A DNA stretch of 64,000 nt from the NCBI RefSeq assembly GCF_026151205.1, contig NC_087079.1:8918635-8982634 (forward strand), written 5' to 3'. Source of the stretch: Bolinopsis microptera. Taxonomy: Eukaryota > Ctenophora > Tentaculata > Lobata > Bolinopsidae. Below the pieces are notes generated by a model. The model was not told where the DNA came from. It worked only from the letters and a program-made list of their open reading frames with translations, and searched no databases. This document shows positions 47,001 to 58,600 of this stretch, in pieces. The position numbers and the translations under genes were made by a program. How positions within the stretch are numbered: position 1 is the first letter of the stretch; each line of letters opens with the position of its first letter.

Positions 47001-48928
47001 GTCGGGAGGATGTAATGAGAGCCACTATCAATCTATCATTTGGTGGCTGACAGCTACCCGTCTGCAGTTTGGAAATATGTACTTGCCCGAGCGGAGTTCA
47101 AACTCGTTGTATATTGTGATAAGATTATGTAGTGTCGGAGGATGATTTAACGTAGGAGCTGGTAAAAATATGTCGAACAGCAACCCCGATGATTGGTCGA
47201 AAATAATCGTTGTAGCCTCCATATATTTGTAACTGATTCGTAACCCAGCTACGAAAGGAATCATTAAATGTCAGTTAGTTTTAGTACTCACGCCTGGGGC
47301 AGTGATGTCCGGTATATCCTCAACATTTTCAAAGTCAGGGATTTCATCGTAATCTTCGAAATCATCCGAATATTGGAATTCATCATCTTCCTGTAATGAA
47401 AGGATGATATTTTCTTGGATACGAATTTGAGCATATATATTATATAAGTTATATATCGTGACTGGATCATTTGAGATGTTATAGGAAAAAACAAATGTCA
47501 GAAAGAAAGAAAGGAGACCAATTTATTACAGCCGAACCGAACTTTACTGAACCCATGAAATTTCGGTCGTTCATTCATATAAGAATATGCTATTTCCCTA
47601 TATGAGATAGAGACCCCTTCAATTAGTAACGTAATTTTAGTATAAATGATAAATGTATTTTTCAGCTTCATCTGAAATTAGGCGTAAGATATCAAAGCGT
47701 TCGAAGATTGTCCAATCAATAAAAACGTGATATTGCTCTGTACGACGTACGTGTTCAATTAATTTGACATTTCTTTAATTTATTTGTCAGAAAGGTAATG
47801 AACTTCATTCAAGCTCAATCTTTAAATGGGTCATCTCATTCACAAATTAAAACCATTCTCATACATCACGAACATGAAATTCTCAGATAAGCATGAAAAG
47901 TTTGAAAAAAAAGTTCACAAAAGAAAAATAATTCAATAACCTCATCATACTGATCCTCCTCTGTATCGTTGTCTGTTTTCTCTGAAATTATTTCATTTCA
48001 AATAACCAACTGATCGAATATTAATAATTATATAAGTAAATTATCACCAAGAAAAGTTTTCGATCAAGAATATATCAGAATAATGATACATAATTTAAAG
48101 TTCAGTACCAGGTACGTTGGGGAACTGGTTGTCAGGAACATCGTCTAGATTCAGGTCCAGATTATCTTCTATCGTAGCATTTTGATCTACGATAAACCCG
48201 ATTGTGCCTACAAAAAATTCAACAAATAAATTCTATCAGGAATCTTCAGACAAATCTTAAGTTGTCTAATATTAACTGTTTGGGACCTAATTTGAACTGA
48301 ACTTCTCGGTCTCCCCATATGACACATCAATAAGACATTTTGATAATAGGCGATTTCGTGAAACGATCTTGGTAATCAAGGACAATATCAGGATTCAGGT
48401 ATTTTTGAGCTATAAAGCGATATGGTATTGGTCAAAACTGTCAGCGAAGATTGGAGACAAAGATTATGAATTTTGCGACACGAAGCAGTCGATTATATCC
48501 GAAAATGACAGGCACTCGATCTCAGGTGCACTTTCATACACTGCTGAGATGATTGATTGGTTAATTTTCAGACAGTTTATATCTAATTTTGGTGGCAATT
48601 TTGGTGGCTTGTTATTTTTAGATTATTGTTCGCCCATGATCATATTGTCTAGAGCAATTATTCCTTTAGTTAGAACGGGTAATACTAATAGTGAGTGTGC
48701 GTCATTATAATGGGTTCGAACAGGAATAATGACATGTTATAGTTATTTCGCGACCACTAAGTGCCACAAGACTATAAATAAAGTGGTGCCTCTTAACATT
48801 CTCCGGCACTGCTCACCAGGAGTGGTGGTGATAAGTTTATTTTCTTCTTCGTTAAAAGCACCCTCGATCTCCTCCGGGATGAAGCCGTGTGTTTCCCCTG
48901 GACCAGCAACTGACCATCCAACTGCCAC
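44018..48928 (-). CDS. NEK1-like kinase, C-terminal exons
   Basis: Eight exons on the minus strand: 48817-48928, 48109-48207, 47941-47981, 47292-47390, 46514-46607, 46250-46366, 44813-44888 and 44018-44096 (TGA 44018-44020). All junctions keep phase. The first five encode very acidic sequence (EDDEFQYSDDFEDYDEIPDF). The last three form a domain reading NIAALRQFCVNTLGPALFRDV, then EDNYDSHDTFV and DKLEICLIVDEFFADE. It aligns by pattern with the vertebrate NEK1 C-terminus (LRxYLExxxGxxxFxxVYExV ... LyxKILxLVmAD). This conserved tail, together with the kinase exons upstream on the same strand, identifies NEK1 rather than another NEK. In vertebrates NEK1 acts at centrosomes and cilia and in DNA-damage responses. 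Confidence 0.8.
45884..46015. repeat. Hairpin plus TTCGTACTGTTAAAAGG tandem
   Basis: AGCACGTACTATA (45884-45896), a 2-bp spacer and the exact inverse TATAGTACGTGCT (45899-45911). Then a 17-18 bp unit, GGTTCGTACTGTTAAAA, is repeated three times at 45960-46013. It lies in a NEK1-like intron. Confidence 0.85.
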
Positions 48929-49117
48929 CTGCAATTTCTAAAGAATAATGTTTGTTTATTTGTTTTGGGACCAGTTTTTGGTACACCGGCCAATGTTTAC
49001 AAAATCATATGATACATAACAATATAATTTTGTGAATATGAGATTTGAAAATTATGATGTAACCTTTTATGTTTATTCATTTTTTAAAAACCAATTAATT
49101 CCCGATTAAAATCTTCG
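48929..49117. other. NEK1-like intron sequence
   Basis: Short intronic stretch between the exon 48817-48928 and the LINE insertion; nothing else seen. Confidence 0.6.
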
Positions 49118-49127
49118 GGTATGATGA

Positions 49128-50200
49128 CTACTACTACTACTACTATGTCGGAGCTAAGTCCGATCTACGCCAGAAAACCCCCTCCATATATCCCTGTCCC
49201 GCATCAGGGTTCGCAGTTCCTCTTTAGAGTTTGTCCCAACTTCCTTCAGTAACATAGACAAGTAGCTTTGTCTTGGTCGGCCTTGCTGTGCTCTACCGTG
49301 CGTAGGTTCCCATAAGACTAAATCACTGGCAAGTAGCTCAGGATGTCGGATGCAGTGTCCCGCCATTTTTAATCTCCTGCTTCGTAACTTGTTTGACAGC
49401 CTTGGGAGGCTACCATACAGAGTTATATTGCTGACCTTGTCCTTCCATGAGATACCCAGCACCATACGCAACATCTTTGTGTATGTCCCGTCCAAACTTT
49501 TCTCTTGAGCCTTTGTCAGTGTCCAGGTTTCTGATCCGTAGAGCAGTACTGATTCACAAGCCGCTATGAACAATCTAATCTTTAGGCTCTTTGAGAGTTT
49601 GGATTTCCAGATATCCTTCAGTCTATGTAGGGCACCCCACGCTTTTCCCTTTCTAACCCTTATCTCCCTATCTGTGCTCTCAATCCAGGAGCCTAAGTAG
49701 ATGAAATCATCTACATTTTCTATGGCTTCCCCGGATCGACTTTGTAGGTCGCTAGATCGATCCTCCATATTCAGTGTCATGACCTTGGTCTTGCCTTCGT
49801 TTATGTGTAGTCCCACGCTTGCTGCCGCCGATTCTACTCTGAGCAGGAACTCGTTAGACTTGTCCATGTCCTCAGATATAAGTGCTATATCATCTGCAAA
49901 GTCCACATCGGTGATGATCTTGGGCCCCACTCTTCTGCTTTTTCTACGTTCGAGGGTGAGTCCAAGTCGCTCCGCATCATCGCCTATGGCTTGCCTCATA
50001 CAGTAGTCGATGACTATTGCAAAGAGGTAAGGTGCTAAGGTATCACCCTGTAACACACCTGCAAGTATCTCGAACAATTCAGTTTCTCCGTCTGGAGTTA
50101 GGACTTTGGCCATTGTCTTCTCGTACATGAGCCGTATAAGCTGCACGATTTTGACTGGAATGCCGTAAGCTTCTAGAATCTTTAGCATTAGGTAGCATTA
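49128..50200 (-). mobile_element. 5'-truncated LINE with reverse-transcriptase palm
   Basis: The minus-strand frame 49154-50188 (344 aa) covers RT from GVLQGDTLAPYLFAIVIDY through the catalytic VDFADDIAL to LLYGSETWTL, GHCIRH and GRPRQSY. It is open to its stop near the 3' end. The 3' terminus has a (TAG)n tail (49128-49144 as ACT repeats on the plus strand). The insertion is bracketed by a perfect 10-bp TSD, GGTATGATGA (49118-49127 and 50201-50210). The endonuclease domain and N-terminus are absent by 5' truncation. The intact frame and TSD imply a fairly recent insertion, in a NEK1-like intron in the same orientation as that gene. Confidence 0.92.
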
Positions 50201-50685
50201 GGTATGATGAGGTACACGACAAAAGGGACAAATCATGGGGCGTGGGCCTTCATCAGAATCTAGATATAACATTCTTAGATTTGGACATTGTAAGATGGGT
50301 TTCCGATTCCAGCTAAAATATTTCATTAATTGAAGTAAGATTTAACCAATTTCTGGCTATTGCATGTTTTGAACATCTTTATATTTATGGTTATGTTTAT
50401 CAGTACACCTACGATTTTAGCGGCAGCATTTGTCCGTAAGCGCATTAAAAATCAGTGATAGGTATTACAGCTAACAGATAACATATTCATGATATTGAGT
50501 TATAGTTAGCAAACTAGTTCAAATCCCTTTCTTAGAAAATCCTTAATCGCACCACGTTATTATCAAGTAATTGCGTCACGAGGAGGGATCACAAGACTAA
50601 GTCTGTTATAAATATATCCGGCAGAAAATGGAAAAGAGAATATCCGGTAGAAAGAATAATTAAAATAAAATATAGTTGTTCGTAC

Positions 50686-53600
50686 TTGTCCTGGAAGAAG
50701 TTCCTGTTGATCTTGTATCGCTTGAAAGGGAGCTTTCAGTGTTCCAGTTTCTGCAGGGGCATTTCTTGATTAGCGTTTAAATTTCCCTTTGATATTTTTT
50801 TGACAAGGAATTAGGAGGACAACTGTTTTTAGAAGTAGAGATGATGTAAATGCCATTATTCTTGATTTGATTCGATTTAATTTGACAATTTCTCTGATAC
50901 CCACGCTCCACATTATTTCTGCCAAAATCAAAATGGTCTCACTTTTCAATCAGTTTCCACATGTCAAAACTATCAAATTTTGACCGGTGTTATGTAGGTC
51001 AATTTCAAAGCCAATTTTAAGAAACCTCTCTCAACGATAGTAGAACAAACAATTGTTTAATGAAATAGAAGACAAGGATTCTAACCTGATAGCCCGATAT
51101 CAATGGTATTTCCCACTTGTGGCATACCAGCGCCCCAACTTTCAAGTACCTCCGGAAGCTTGCCTGAGAGCTCATTTTCCTGAGAATCAGAGAGGGGATC
51201 TTGAGGAACAGGTACTTGGCAGGTCAGGTCCGGAAGAGGTGTTATGTTACCTTCACCACCCTCTCTGTGGGACATTGTTCTTTATCAAAGAGTTTTAAAA
51301 GAGTTTTAAAAGATTTACAAAGAGTTTACAAAGAGTTTACAAAGAGTTTACAAAGATTTTACAAAGAGTTTAAAGAGAGTTTATAAGGAGTTTGCAGATT
51401 ACACAAATTGCAGCAATGGTCATGTCATCATAGAATCTATAAGTATCAAATCGTGTTGAATATACCACTAAAGCACCTCACAAATATCAACGCAGTTATT
51501 GATAAGAGCGATTTAAAGTTTAAACCATTTCACAGATTTTTTGTCTGATTAATTATCTAGCGACTGTAACTCAAACATATGCAATAAAAATGGTTAGTTA
51601 CCTTTTCAGAATACTGTCAGCGTTCATAGGAGAAGTAATGTGGATTGGGACCTCCACCGTTTTGATCAGAGATCCATCTACCTCAACACTTTCTTCTGAT
51701 ATACTGCCTTTAGAAACTTCTAGCAGCTTAATGGAATTTTTGGTATTTGTGGTTCGTGATTTGTTGCCGTTGGCTTTGGGAATGCGAAATAGGGGTGTTG
51801 AAGGTGGTTTAGCGTAAGTCCTACTGTCAACATTACTGTTTGAAAATGTGGGAGAAGAAGATTTGGGAGCAAATGGTGCTGGCTCGCGTTTAGGTAATTC
51901 AATAGTCCCCATGCTATGCTGGGTTGATGGTGACGACACTTTACTGTTAGGAACAGCAACAACTTCGTGAGTTACTGGAGGGGCAGGTAGAGGGATTGGA
52001 ACGACTTCCCGTGGTGGTGTGAAGACACGTGGGGGTGTGAAGACACGTGGGGGTGTGAAGACACGTGGAACTGGAGCGGGGGGAGGTTGGTAATGAGAGG
52101 CAGGTGGTCCTGGAGAGGAACCTCTGTTGTCAGACGTTTGGTATTCGGTCATAAACACCTTCTTGTCTTGATTCAGGAAACTGAAAGGCAACAGCATCAC
52201 AAATTTTGCCATATTTTACCCATGAGTAATTGGTCTATCAGTTCTGCAAGCAATACGTAAGAATTATAAATAGTAAAACGTCTGGTAGGGCCGGAGTTCC
52301 ACGGTAAACGGTTCCTATCACAGATAGATCCAAACTTCGTTAGCTTTTACCCCTCTTTTTAATCTAACCATTGCCAGGACAGACATTAAGTCATCTTTAA
52401 GTGGAAATAGTTAATCGGCCACATTGCCAATATGTACATTATAAGCAACAGTTTCTGATATTAGTTACCAGATTTTAACGGTACGTCATTTATTTCTCAG
52501 GTTTCATTATATTTAGATGTATAACGATTATATTTTCAAACCATGTAAAAAGTGTATTCAAGATCTCGCGCTACATACCTTCTTGGCGAAGCCTGTGCAG
52601 GAGGAGGTGGTTCTTCTCTCCGGATAGTCGGGGGACTGTATCCTATCAGAGCATTGTGTTTTAAGATGGGCGGCAGATCATCTGCAGGTCTGAAGGGGTC
52701 CTGCAGTCTACCAGGGGCTACTGATGTGCTATCTTGGTTAAGAGACAAATATCAATTCGTGTTGAGTTTGGGGTGATACTAAGCGCATTTCAGTTCACAA
52801 TGAACATTGCGGCTTGCGCAGGTTCAACGTGTGTAACCGTGATGATTAAACAATATTGTTTCAATAACAAAGAAAACATTTTTCTGTTTTAGGACACGAT
52901 ACACCTAACGAACAGAGCTAGTTATTAAAATAATAGAATTATATACCTTTATTATATTTTTATAGCTCATGTGAACTGTTCAACTTCATGTCAGCCACAA
53001 ACCTGGTCTATAATTAGAAGGAACAATCTCGTCGGGTAGTTTCTTAACATCTTCAGCTTCTTGAGATTCTGCTGTGCTCTTTTTCTTCTTTTTCTTCTTG
53101 GTAACCTTCGAATCTGGGACAAGAAAATTGTTTAATTTCAAAATGGTGGGACGTCACCCGCCCAGGCATTCCCCCAGCAAATCCACACATGCATGCTAAT
53201 GTCATCAATAATTTGGGTTTGTAAACATTATCGTCATGTCAATAACCGCGATTGGATGAACTTTTAAAATTAATTTCCTGACGAACATATTCTTTGATTT
53301 GATTTTGTGAACACTGTAATTACTCATGAGATCGTGCACGTACATCTCAGCTGCGCACGTGCACATCTTAGCTCCGCCAGTGGCCGGCTCTACTGTTAAT
53401 TCTTAATTATTCGTCAGTTGTAATCAAACCAAAAAAGGTGCACTTAAACATGCACTGGTCCATCAATTTAACGTGAACCCACTATATCCCAAAACGATAT
53501 AGTTACAATAAAACATCACGATTCAGCCTGGCACGAGATACCGAGCTTTTTTAATCATTAATCACCCCACGAAATACCAAGTGTTTTTGTTCATTACTTT

Positions 53601-54587
53601 CATCCCTATCTTAGACGGGTTTTCTGGGGCTTTGCTGTATTAATTCGTACGAGACTTCATTTTACCGACTTATTATACAACCTTCGAGCAGATTTAAGTG
53701 CAAATATTGGTCATCCGATGTTGAATTTGGCGAGAAGGTTAAATCCCGGGTTTACGAGAATCTGACAGTTCGTCGGAAATTATACGCTGAGGAGAGGCCT
53801 GACAAGCTGTTCATATTGACATTAGTTTAATTTGAATCGAATTTTTCTTGAAGCAGCAGGAGTAGCACATTGCAATTTTAACACCACTGTCATTATTAAG
53901 TCTACCAGTGGTATCTAATAGAATATTTTATCGTTCATGTCGAATAAAGTCGATAAAATCACGCCAACGCGTTAACGCTTGACTGCCAGTGCCTTTAACC
54001 TCCAAATTCGGGAAACGGTTTAAGTCGATTTTTCCATCAACTGTTCACTTTGATTTTTAACAATTTATACAGTTGATCATCAAAGCTGTTAGATTTGTTT
54101 TCTGAGGCTGTATTACATTAATTCTTTCATCTATGGAAATAAGAGGTCTGACTTTCATCTTTTAGTGGTGTATGATATTCACCGTTTTCAAAAGATTTCG
54201 CAGGGCAGTATCCAAATACTTTCTGCTGGAAATTGGAATCGGTTCAAAAGAAAAAACCGGTAACAAAACGAAATTCCCTAAATTTATCAAGAACTTCCCG
54301 TTCGAAATATTTTCCCGTTTTCTTTTTGCTTTCTGTGATTCATAGCTAAACAATAAACATATGTTTCTATCCTATATAACACAATGTTTAATCAAACAAA
54401 ACCCATTATGCTTAAAACCTTAAATATTTTCTTAAAATGTTTACTTGAATTTCCAGTGGACTTCTTGGGCTTCTTCACGGCTCCCCTTAAGTTGTTAGCA
54501 CCAAAGTTAACCACACTGGGTCGGGCCGTTACTCGTCGGTTCTTGTTGTTGATACCCGGCTTTCCTCTTTTAGCTGGGTGAGCCGAC
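50686..54587 (-). CDS. NEK1-like kinase, middle exons (basic and Pro-rich linker)
   Basis: Six exons: 54445-54587, 53003-53113, 52579-52720, 51602-52180, 51086-51264 and 50686-50750. All join in phase to each other and to exon 48817-48928. The first encodes SAHPAKRGKPGINNKNRRV, similar in place and style to the PAKRP segment after the NEK1 kinase. The next is a Lys block (KVTKKKKKKKS). The 579-bp exon has three tandem RVFTPP units, coded by an 18-bp DNA repeat at 52016-52072. The long coiled coil of vertebrate NEK1 is not evident. Exon 54445-54587 enters in phase 2, whereas 59250-59277 leaves in phase 0, so at least one exon between them was not found. Confidence 0.7.
51290..51400. repeat. 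11-bp AGTTTACAAAG tandem repeat
   Basis: AGTTTACAAAG and variants (AGTTTTAAAAG, AGTTTAAAGAG) repeat about nine times in the NEK1-like intron just upstream of exon 51086-51264. Confidence 0.85.
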
Positions 54588-54636
54588 CTGAACGACCATA
54601 AGTTAGATCAGATTATACCATAACGTTAGACCATAA

Positions 54637-56546
54637 GTTAGAGTGTTAGACCAAGAATCGAGCTCGATTTGAAAATTGCGTGCAAGCTATACACAAATAA
54701 AAGCCAATATTGAGCTTTATTCGTATGTGCTTTATTCGTATGAGCTTTATCCGTATGTGAGATTCGGAGTATAAAACATTTCCCCATATCGAAAAATTAT
54801 CTGTAATTGAGTTTCTAAATCTTTCGAGTCTAGTGACAAGACTTGTTTCCCTTGAAGATCCTTCAACTAAGAAGGTAAACAAAACATGACCATGAAAAGT
54901 AAACGGAAAGATAGGAATCTGTACCTGATAGTGATCGATGAGTAGCTTCATTAGTCAAGTTTATACTGGATAACCAGGTTTATTCAATAATAACCCATTA
55001 GGGAACAATTTAGAACCGAGCAGTAAATTACAATCAAATCAGCATTCCACGACCTAGGATCACCCCATCGTCCGATTCAGCAAATAGCTACTAGTCAGTA
55101 CTATCGCTATATCTATATGGGGTATGTTTATCGTAGGGAATCCAATCATTATGTCTATGCCAGAAGATTTGTTCCGTGGGTCAGTTAGAGTGTTAGACCA
55201 AGAATCGAGCTCGATTTGAAAATTGCGTGCAAGCTATACACAAATAAAGCCAATATTGAGTTTTATTCGTATGTGCTTTATTCGTATGAGCTTTATCCGT
55301 ATGTGAGATTCGGAGTATAAAAAATTTCCCCATATCGAAAAATTATCTGTAATTGAGTTTCTAAATCTTTCGAGTCTAGTGACAAGACTTGTTTCCCTTG
55401 AAGATCCTTCAACTGAGAAGGAAAACAAAACATGACTATGAAAAGTAAACGGAAAGATAGGAATCTGTACCTGATAGTGATCGATGACAGGCACGTAGCC
55501 AGGGGGGGGGGGGGGGGCTAGGGGGGCGGCAGCCCCCCCCCCCCCGGAAAAATCGAACCCCAGAAAAAAGATAAGCCCCCTAGTCCCCATGGTCGCCTGG
55601 TAACTGGGCTGTGTTTATGACTGCAGTCAGTCAAACAAAACATGACTATGAAAAGTAAACGGAAAGATAGGAATCTGTACCTGATAGTGATCGATGACAG
55701 GCACGTAGCCAGGGGGGGGGGGGCTAGGGGGGCGGCAGCCCCCCCGGAAAAAATCGAACCCCAGAAAAAAGATAAGCCCCCTAGTCCCCATGGTCGCCTG
55801 GTAACTGGGCTGTGTTTATGACTGCAGTCAGTCAAAGATTTGAACTGTGGATTAGTAAATATATGTCATTAAATCCAAGCAAACATTCTAGAAGACTTCT
55901 ATAATTATAGTCAATAGTGTCCCCTAGACCGTAGGAAATGTAAAAATCTTAAGACGATGAGGCCTGAGTAAGTCGTAAATTCTGATTGGAGAATGCAGAT
56001 TGCTGTTGTGAAGTTACCAAATTTACGTGAGTACTTGATTCTTTTCAATCCCAGTTTATTGCTGTCCTACAAATTTCTTTAATGCCAAATGTCGTCTAAA
56101 ACACCCTGTTTCGCAAAAAATTTCCGGGGGGCTGCGCCCCCCTAGCCCCGCCAAGGGGCTCCGCCCCTGGACCCCGCTGGGGGCTGCGCCCCTAGACCCC
56201 TGCCACAGCTTGCTCGCTTCGCAGCTTGATTGGACGCGTCGGCTCGCTTCGCTCGCCGACAGCCCCCCTCAAAGAAGAATCCTGGCTACGTCCCTGATCG
56301 ATGAGTTGCTTCATTAGTCAAGTTTATACTGGGTAACCAGGTTTATTCAATAATAGCCCATTAGGGAACAATTTAGAACCGAGCAGTAAATTACAATCAA
56401 ATCAGCATTCCACGACCTGGGATCACCCCATCGTCCGATTCAGCAAATAGCTACTAGTCAGTACTATCACTATATCTATATGGGTTATGTTTATCGTAGA
56501 GAATCCAATCATTATGTCTATGCCAGGAGGTTTGTTCCGTGGGTCA
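54637..56546. repeat. Tandem duplication, 547-bp unit, second copy interrupted
   Basis: Unit 1 is 54637-55183 and unit 2 is 55184-56546. Both begin GTTAGAGTGTTAGACCAAG and end GTTCCGTGGGTCA. They are highly similar. Unit 2 is longer because a hAT-like element sits in it at 55488-56296. Unit 2 ends about 145 bp before the start codon of the hydrolase gene. Confidence 0.92.
55488..56296. mobile_element. hAT-like non-autonomous element with intact TSD
   Basis: The left terminus is CAGGCACGTAGCCAGG and the right terminus is CCTGGCTACGTCCCTG, which are inverted copies with one or two mismatches. It is flanked by the 8-bp TSD ATCGATGA (55480-55487 and 56297-56304). The corresponding site in the other duplication unit (54934-54941) carries a single ATCGATGA: an empty site. 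The left end with its flank is itself duplicated: 55423-55632 and 55633-55842 are tandem 210-bp copies, giving a second left terminus at 55698. The interior is poly-G/C and GC hairpins (56125-56260), without a transposase. Confidence 0.92.
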
Positions 56547-56650
56547 TTAGCAGTCAGCATCTGCAGCACACAAGCCTATTACTTAGAGGAGGAAATTATA
56601 GCAGCTTTAGGAGATAATTAGGTTCGGAGTAATTCCTTCATCGTGTTTTC

Positions 56651-56657
56651 TATAAAG
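56651..56657 (+). promoter_or_regulatory. TATA box of the hydrolase gene
   Basis: TATAAAG lies 34-40 bp upstream of ATG 56691. If used, transcription starts about 10 bp before the ATG, giving a very short leader. That supports 56691 as the start, as does the signal peptide. Confidence 0.55.
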
Positions 56658-56690
56658 GCTGGCCTAAACCCTCCAGATCTTCACTTCAAG

Positions 56691-57836
56691 ATGTTGGTCC
56701 AAGTATTCGCAGCAACCCTCCTCTCCCTGGCGCTCTCATGCCAGAACATTCGACTCATGGCAGATGATGGAAGTGTCGTGGTCGGACGGAGTTTGGAGTT
56801 TAGTGAGGTTCCAGTTCCAGCGAGCAACTCTATCGTGACAGAGCCAGCAGGACAAGAACACGTGATGCCCCTCACTGAAAACTGTGACGATCCTTTTGTC
56901 TTTGAGAGCGACTTTGACGTATTGAGGTTCAAGGTATGGTTCAATAATGAATGGGCCAACAGCACTCTAGGAGGAATCAACAGTGAAGGTATGGTTGCCA
57001 GTACCCTCTACTTCACCGACTACGCCCAATTCAAAGACCCTGCTTCCTTCAAGGGAAAGAAATGTGACAAGATCATCCCACAGACCAAATTAGCAACATA
57101 CGTCCTGGCTAAGTACAGTACGGTAAAACAGCTGAGGAAGGATTTGAAGAACAAAGTCTTCCCAAAGGTCTGGACCCAAGGAGATCTTGGACTGGAGTCT
57201 GTTCCATTCCACTACGTCTTCCACGACGTCACTGGACAGTCTTTGGTGCTTGAATACACCAAGAACGGAATGAAGTACTTCGAGAACACTATCGGAGCTA
57301 TGACCAACTCTCCAGACTACGAATGGCACATGACGAACCTGATGAACTACCCTACCATGCAGCGAACAGAGTTCGAGGGCTTCAAATATCATCACAAAGG
57401 ACAAAAACAATTGATGAACCCCAAATGGGTTGGAACAGGTTTCTCTGGACTCCCAGGAGATTACAGCTCACCCAGTCGCTTCGTCAAGGCAGCGACCATG
57501 GCCACTCACAGCGGCAAGACAAAGAATGCAGAACAAGCCGTGACTCGAATGGTTCACATGATGAACGCTGCTGATATCCCCAAAGGAATCATGTCTGCCC
57601 ACTACGTTGATGAAAATGGTGACAAACATGAACACACCGACTACACATGGTGGATCTCAGTGTACGACCTGAGTGCCAAGTGTGTGTACTACCGAGGTTA
57701 CACCGACCTCTCCGTTAAGAGGATCTGTCTGGATAATATCCCTGACTTCCCTGCTGAGATTGATGTTGAGAGAACATTTGAAGAGGGTGTTGTGGATATG
57801 ACGAGTGAGCTGAAGATGAAGGCTGTGAGACAGTAA
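56691..57836 (+). CDS. Secreted choloylglycine hydrolase / penicillin V acylase family Ntn-hydrolase
   Basis: A single 381-aa exon. The open frame begins earlier (GTG 56643), but ATG 56691 gives a signal peptide (MLVQVFAATLLSLALS) ending exactly before Cys17. In this family an N-terminal Cys freed by processing is the nucleophile. Cys17 is followed 16 residues later by Arg33 (VVVGRSLEF), the usual spacing. Other family blocks are GGINSEGM, TNSPDYEWHMTNL (Asn at about 206) and LPGDYSSPSRFVKAA (Arg about 263). The Asp normally in RxxD is Glu here (RSLEF). These enzymes cleave linear amides such as conjugated bile salts, penicillin V or N-acyl homoserine lactones; the substrate here is unknown. 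The gene is intronless and antisense within a NEK1-like intron, directly after a tandem duplication. Confidence 0.88.
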   Translation: MLVQVFAATLLSLALSCQNIRLMADDGSVVVGRSLEFSEVPVPASNSIVTEPAGQEHVMPLTENCDDPFVFESDFDVLRFKVWFNNEWANSTLGGINSEGMVASTLYFTDYAQFKDPASFKGKKCDKIIPQTKLATYVLAKYSTVKQLRKDLKNKVFPKVWTQGDLGLESVPFHYVFHDVTGQSLVLEYTKNGMKYFENTIGAMTNSPDYEWHMTNLMNYPTMQRTEFEGFKYHHKGQKQLMNPKWVGTGFSGLPGDYSSPSRFVKAATMATHSGKTKNAEQAVTRMVHMMNAADIPKGIMSAHYVDENGDKHEHTDYTWWISVYDLSAKCVYYRGYTDLSVKRICLDNIPDFPAEIDVERTFEEGVVDMTSELKMKAVRQ

Positions 57837-58245
57837 ACTGATCCAGCTTGAAACAATTGTTATTAGCGTTTGAGTATTGAACACGTCTGGAAATGGACAT
57901 TGAACAGTATCTGTGATTTTAACTGTTTTTTATAAGCTATCTATTCTTCTCGAGAGTTAGAAAGTTTGTTTATCTTGTAATTCACTAAGAAATTTGAAAT
58001 GTATCTTTTGTGATTTTTGTTTTTGTAGGGTTACATTGTATGTTTATATTGCATTAAGTTTGTATTGCCTTATAGTTATATTGCGTTAAATTGGATAATG
58101 TTTTGATATAACTTGTCGTTAATTCTTCACACACACCCAATTTTTCTGAATCAAAAAGTAATAATCACAAAAAACTAAAATTAAATCTTTTAAGTTAAGA
58201 TTTCCTTGTAAGAATTGGGAACTTAATTTTTCGTCATATATTAAC

Positions 58246-58600
58246 GGCCAGGTAGCGCAGTTGGTTAGAACGCCAGCCTTACAATCGTAAGGTTGCGAGT
58301 TAAAATCCCACTGTCTGCCTGGTCGTGGGGCGAGCGTCGTTGACGTTCAGCTAAGGATCATGAGTGGTCTATGCAGCCCCCCGTTCTACTCAGCCGAATA
58401 TTCGAGAAATCGGGTGTGAGGGTTAAATGAGGAGCTGCACATTGCAGCAAAGTCTCGGGCGAAGAAAGTATGGTACACACTACCTTAACCGTCACTGGCC
58501 AGATAAATCCTTTGGCTTCCTGTAATTGGCTGGTTGCACTTGTGTAACAATGTGGCTGTTGGAATACACCGAAGTAAAATAAGTGTCTTGATAAAAAAAA
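58246..58600 (+). mobile_element. tRNA-derived SINE, copy 2
   Basis: Shares the tRNA-unrelated body with 6375-6650 and ends in AAAAAAAA (58592). The head differs from copy 1: GGTAGCGCAGTTGGTTAGA (A-box) and an arm CCTTACAATCGTAAGG followed by a degenerate B-box. It lies in a NEK1-like intron. Confidence 0.85.

Noticed and set aside
49701..50006. 101-aa plus-strand frame
   Set aside because: Antisense shadow of the LINE reverse-transcriptase frame.
54646..55835. Three similar minus-strand frames of 101-118 aa
   Set aside because: They are copies of one another through the tandem duplication and hAT-like element; Gly/Pro runs come from poly-G/C tracts.
58246..58330. Functional tRNA gene
   Set aside because: The B-box is degenerate and the sequence continues into the SINE body shared with the copy at 6297.
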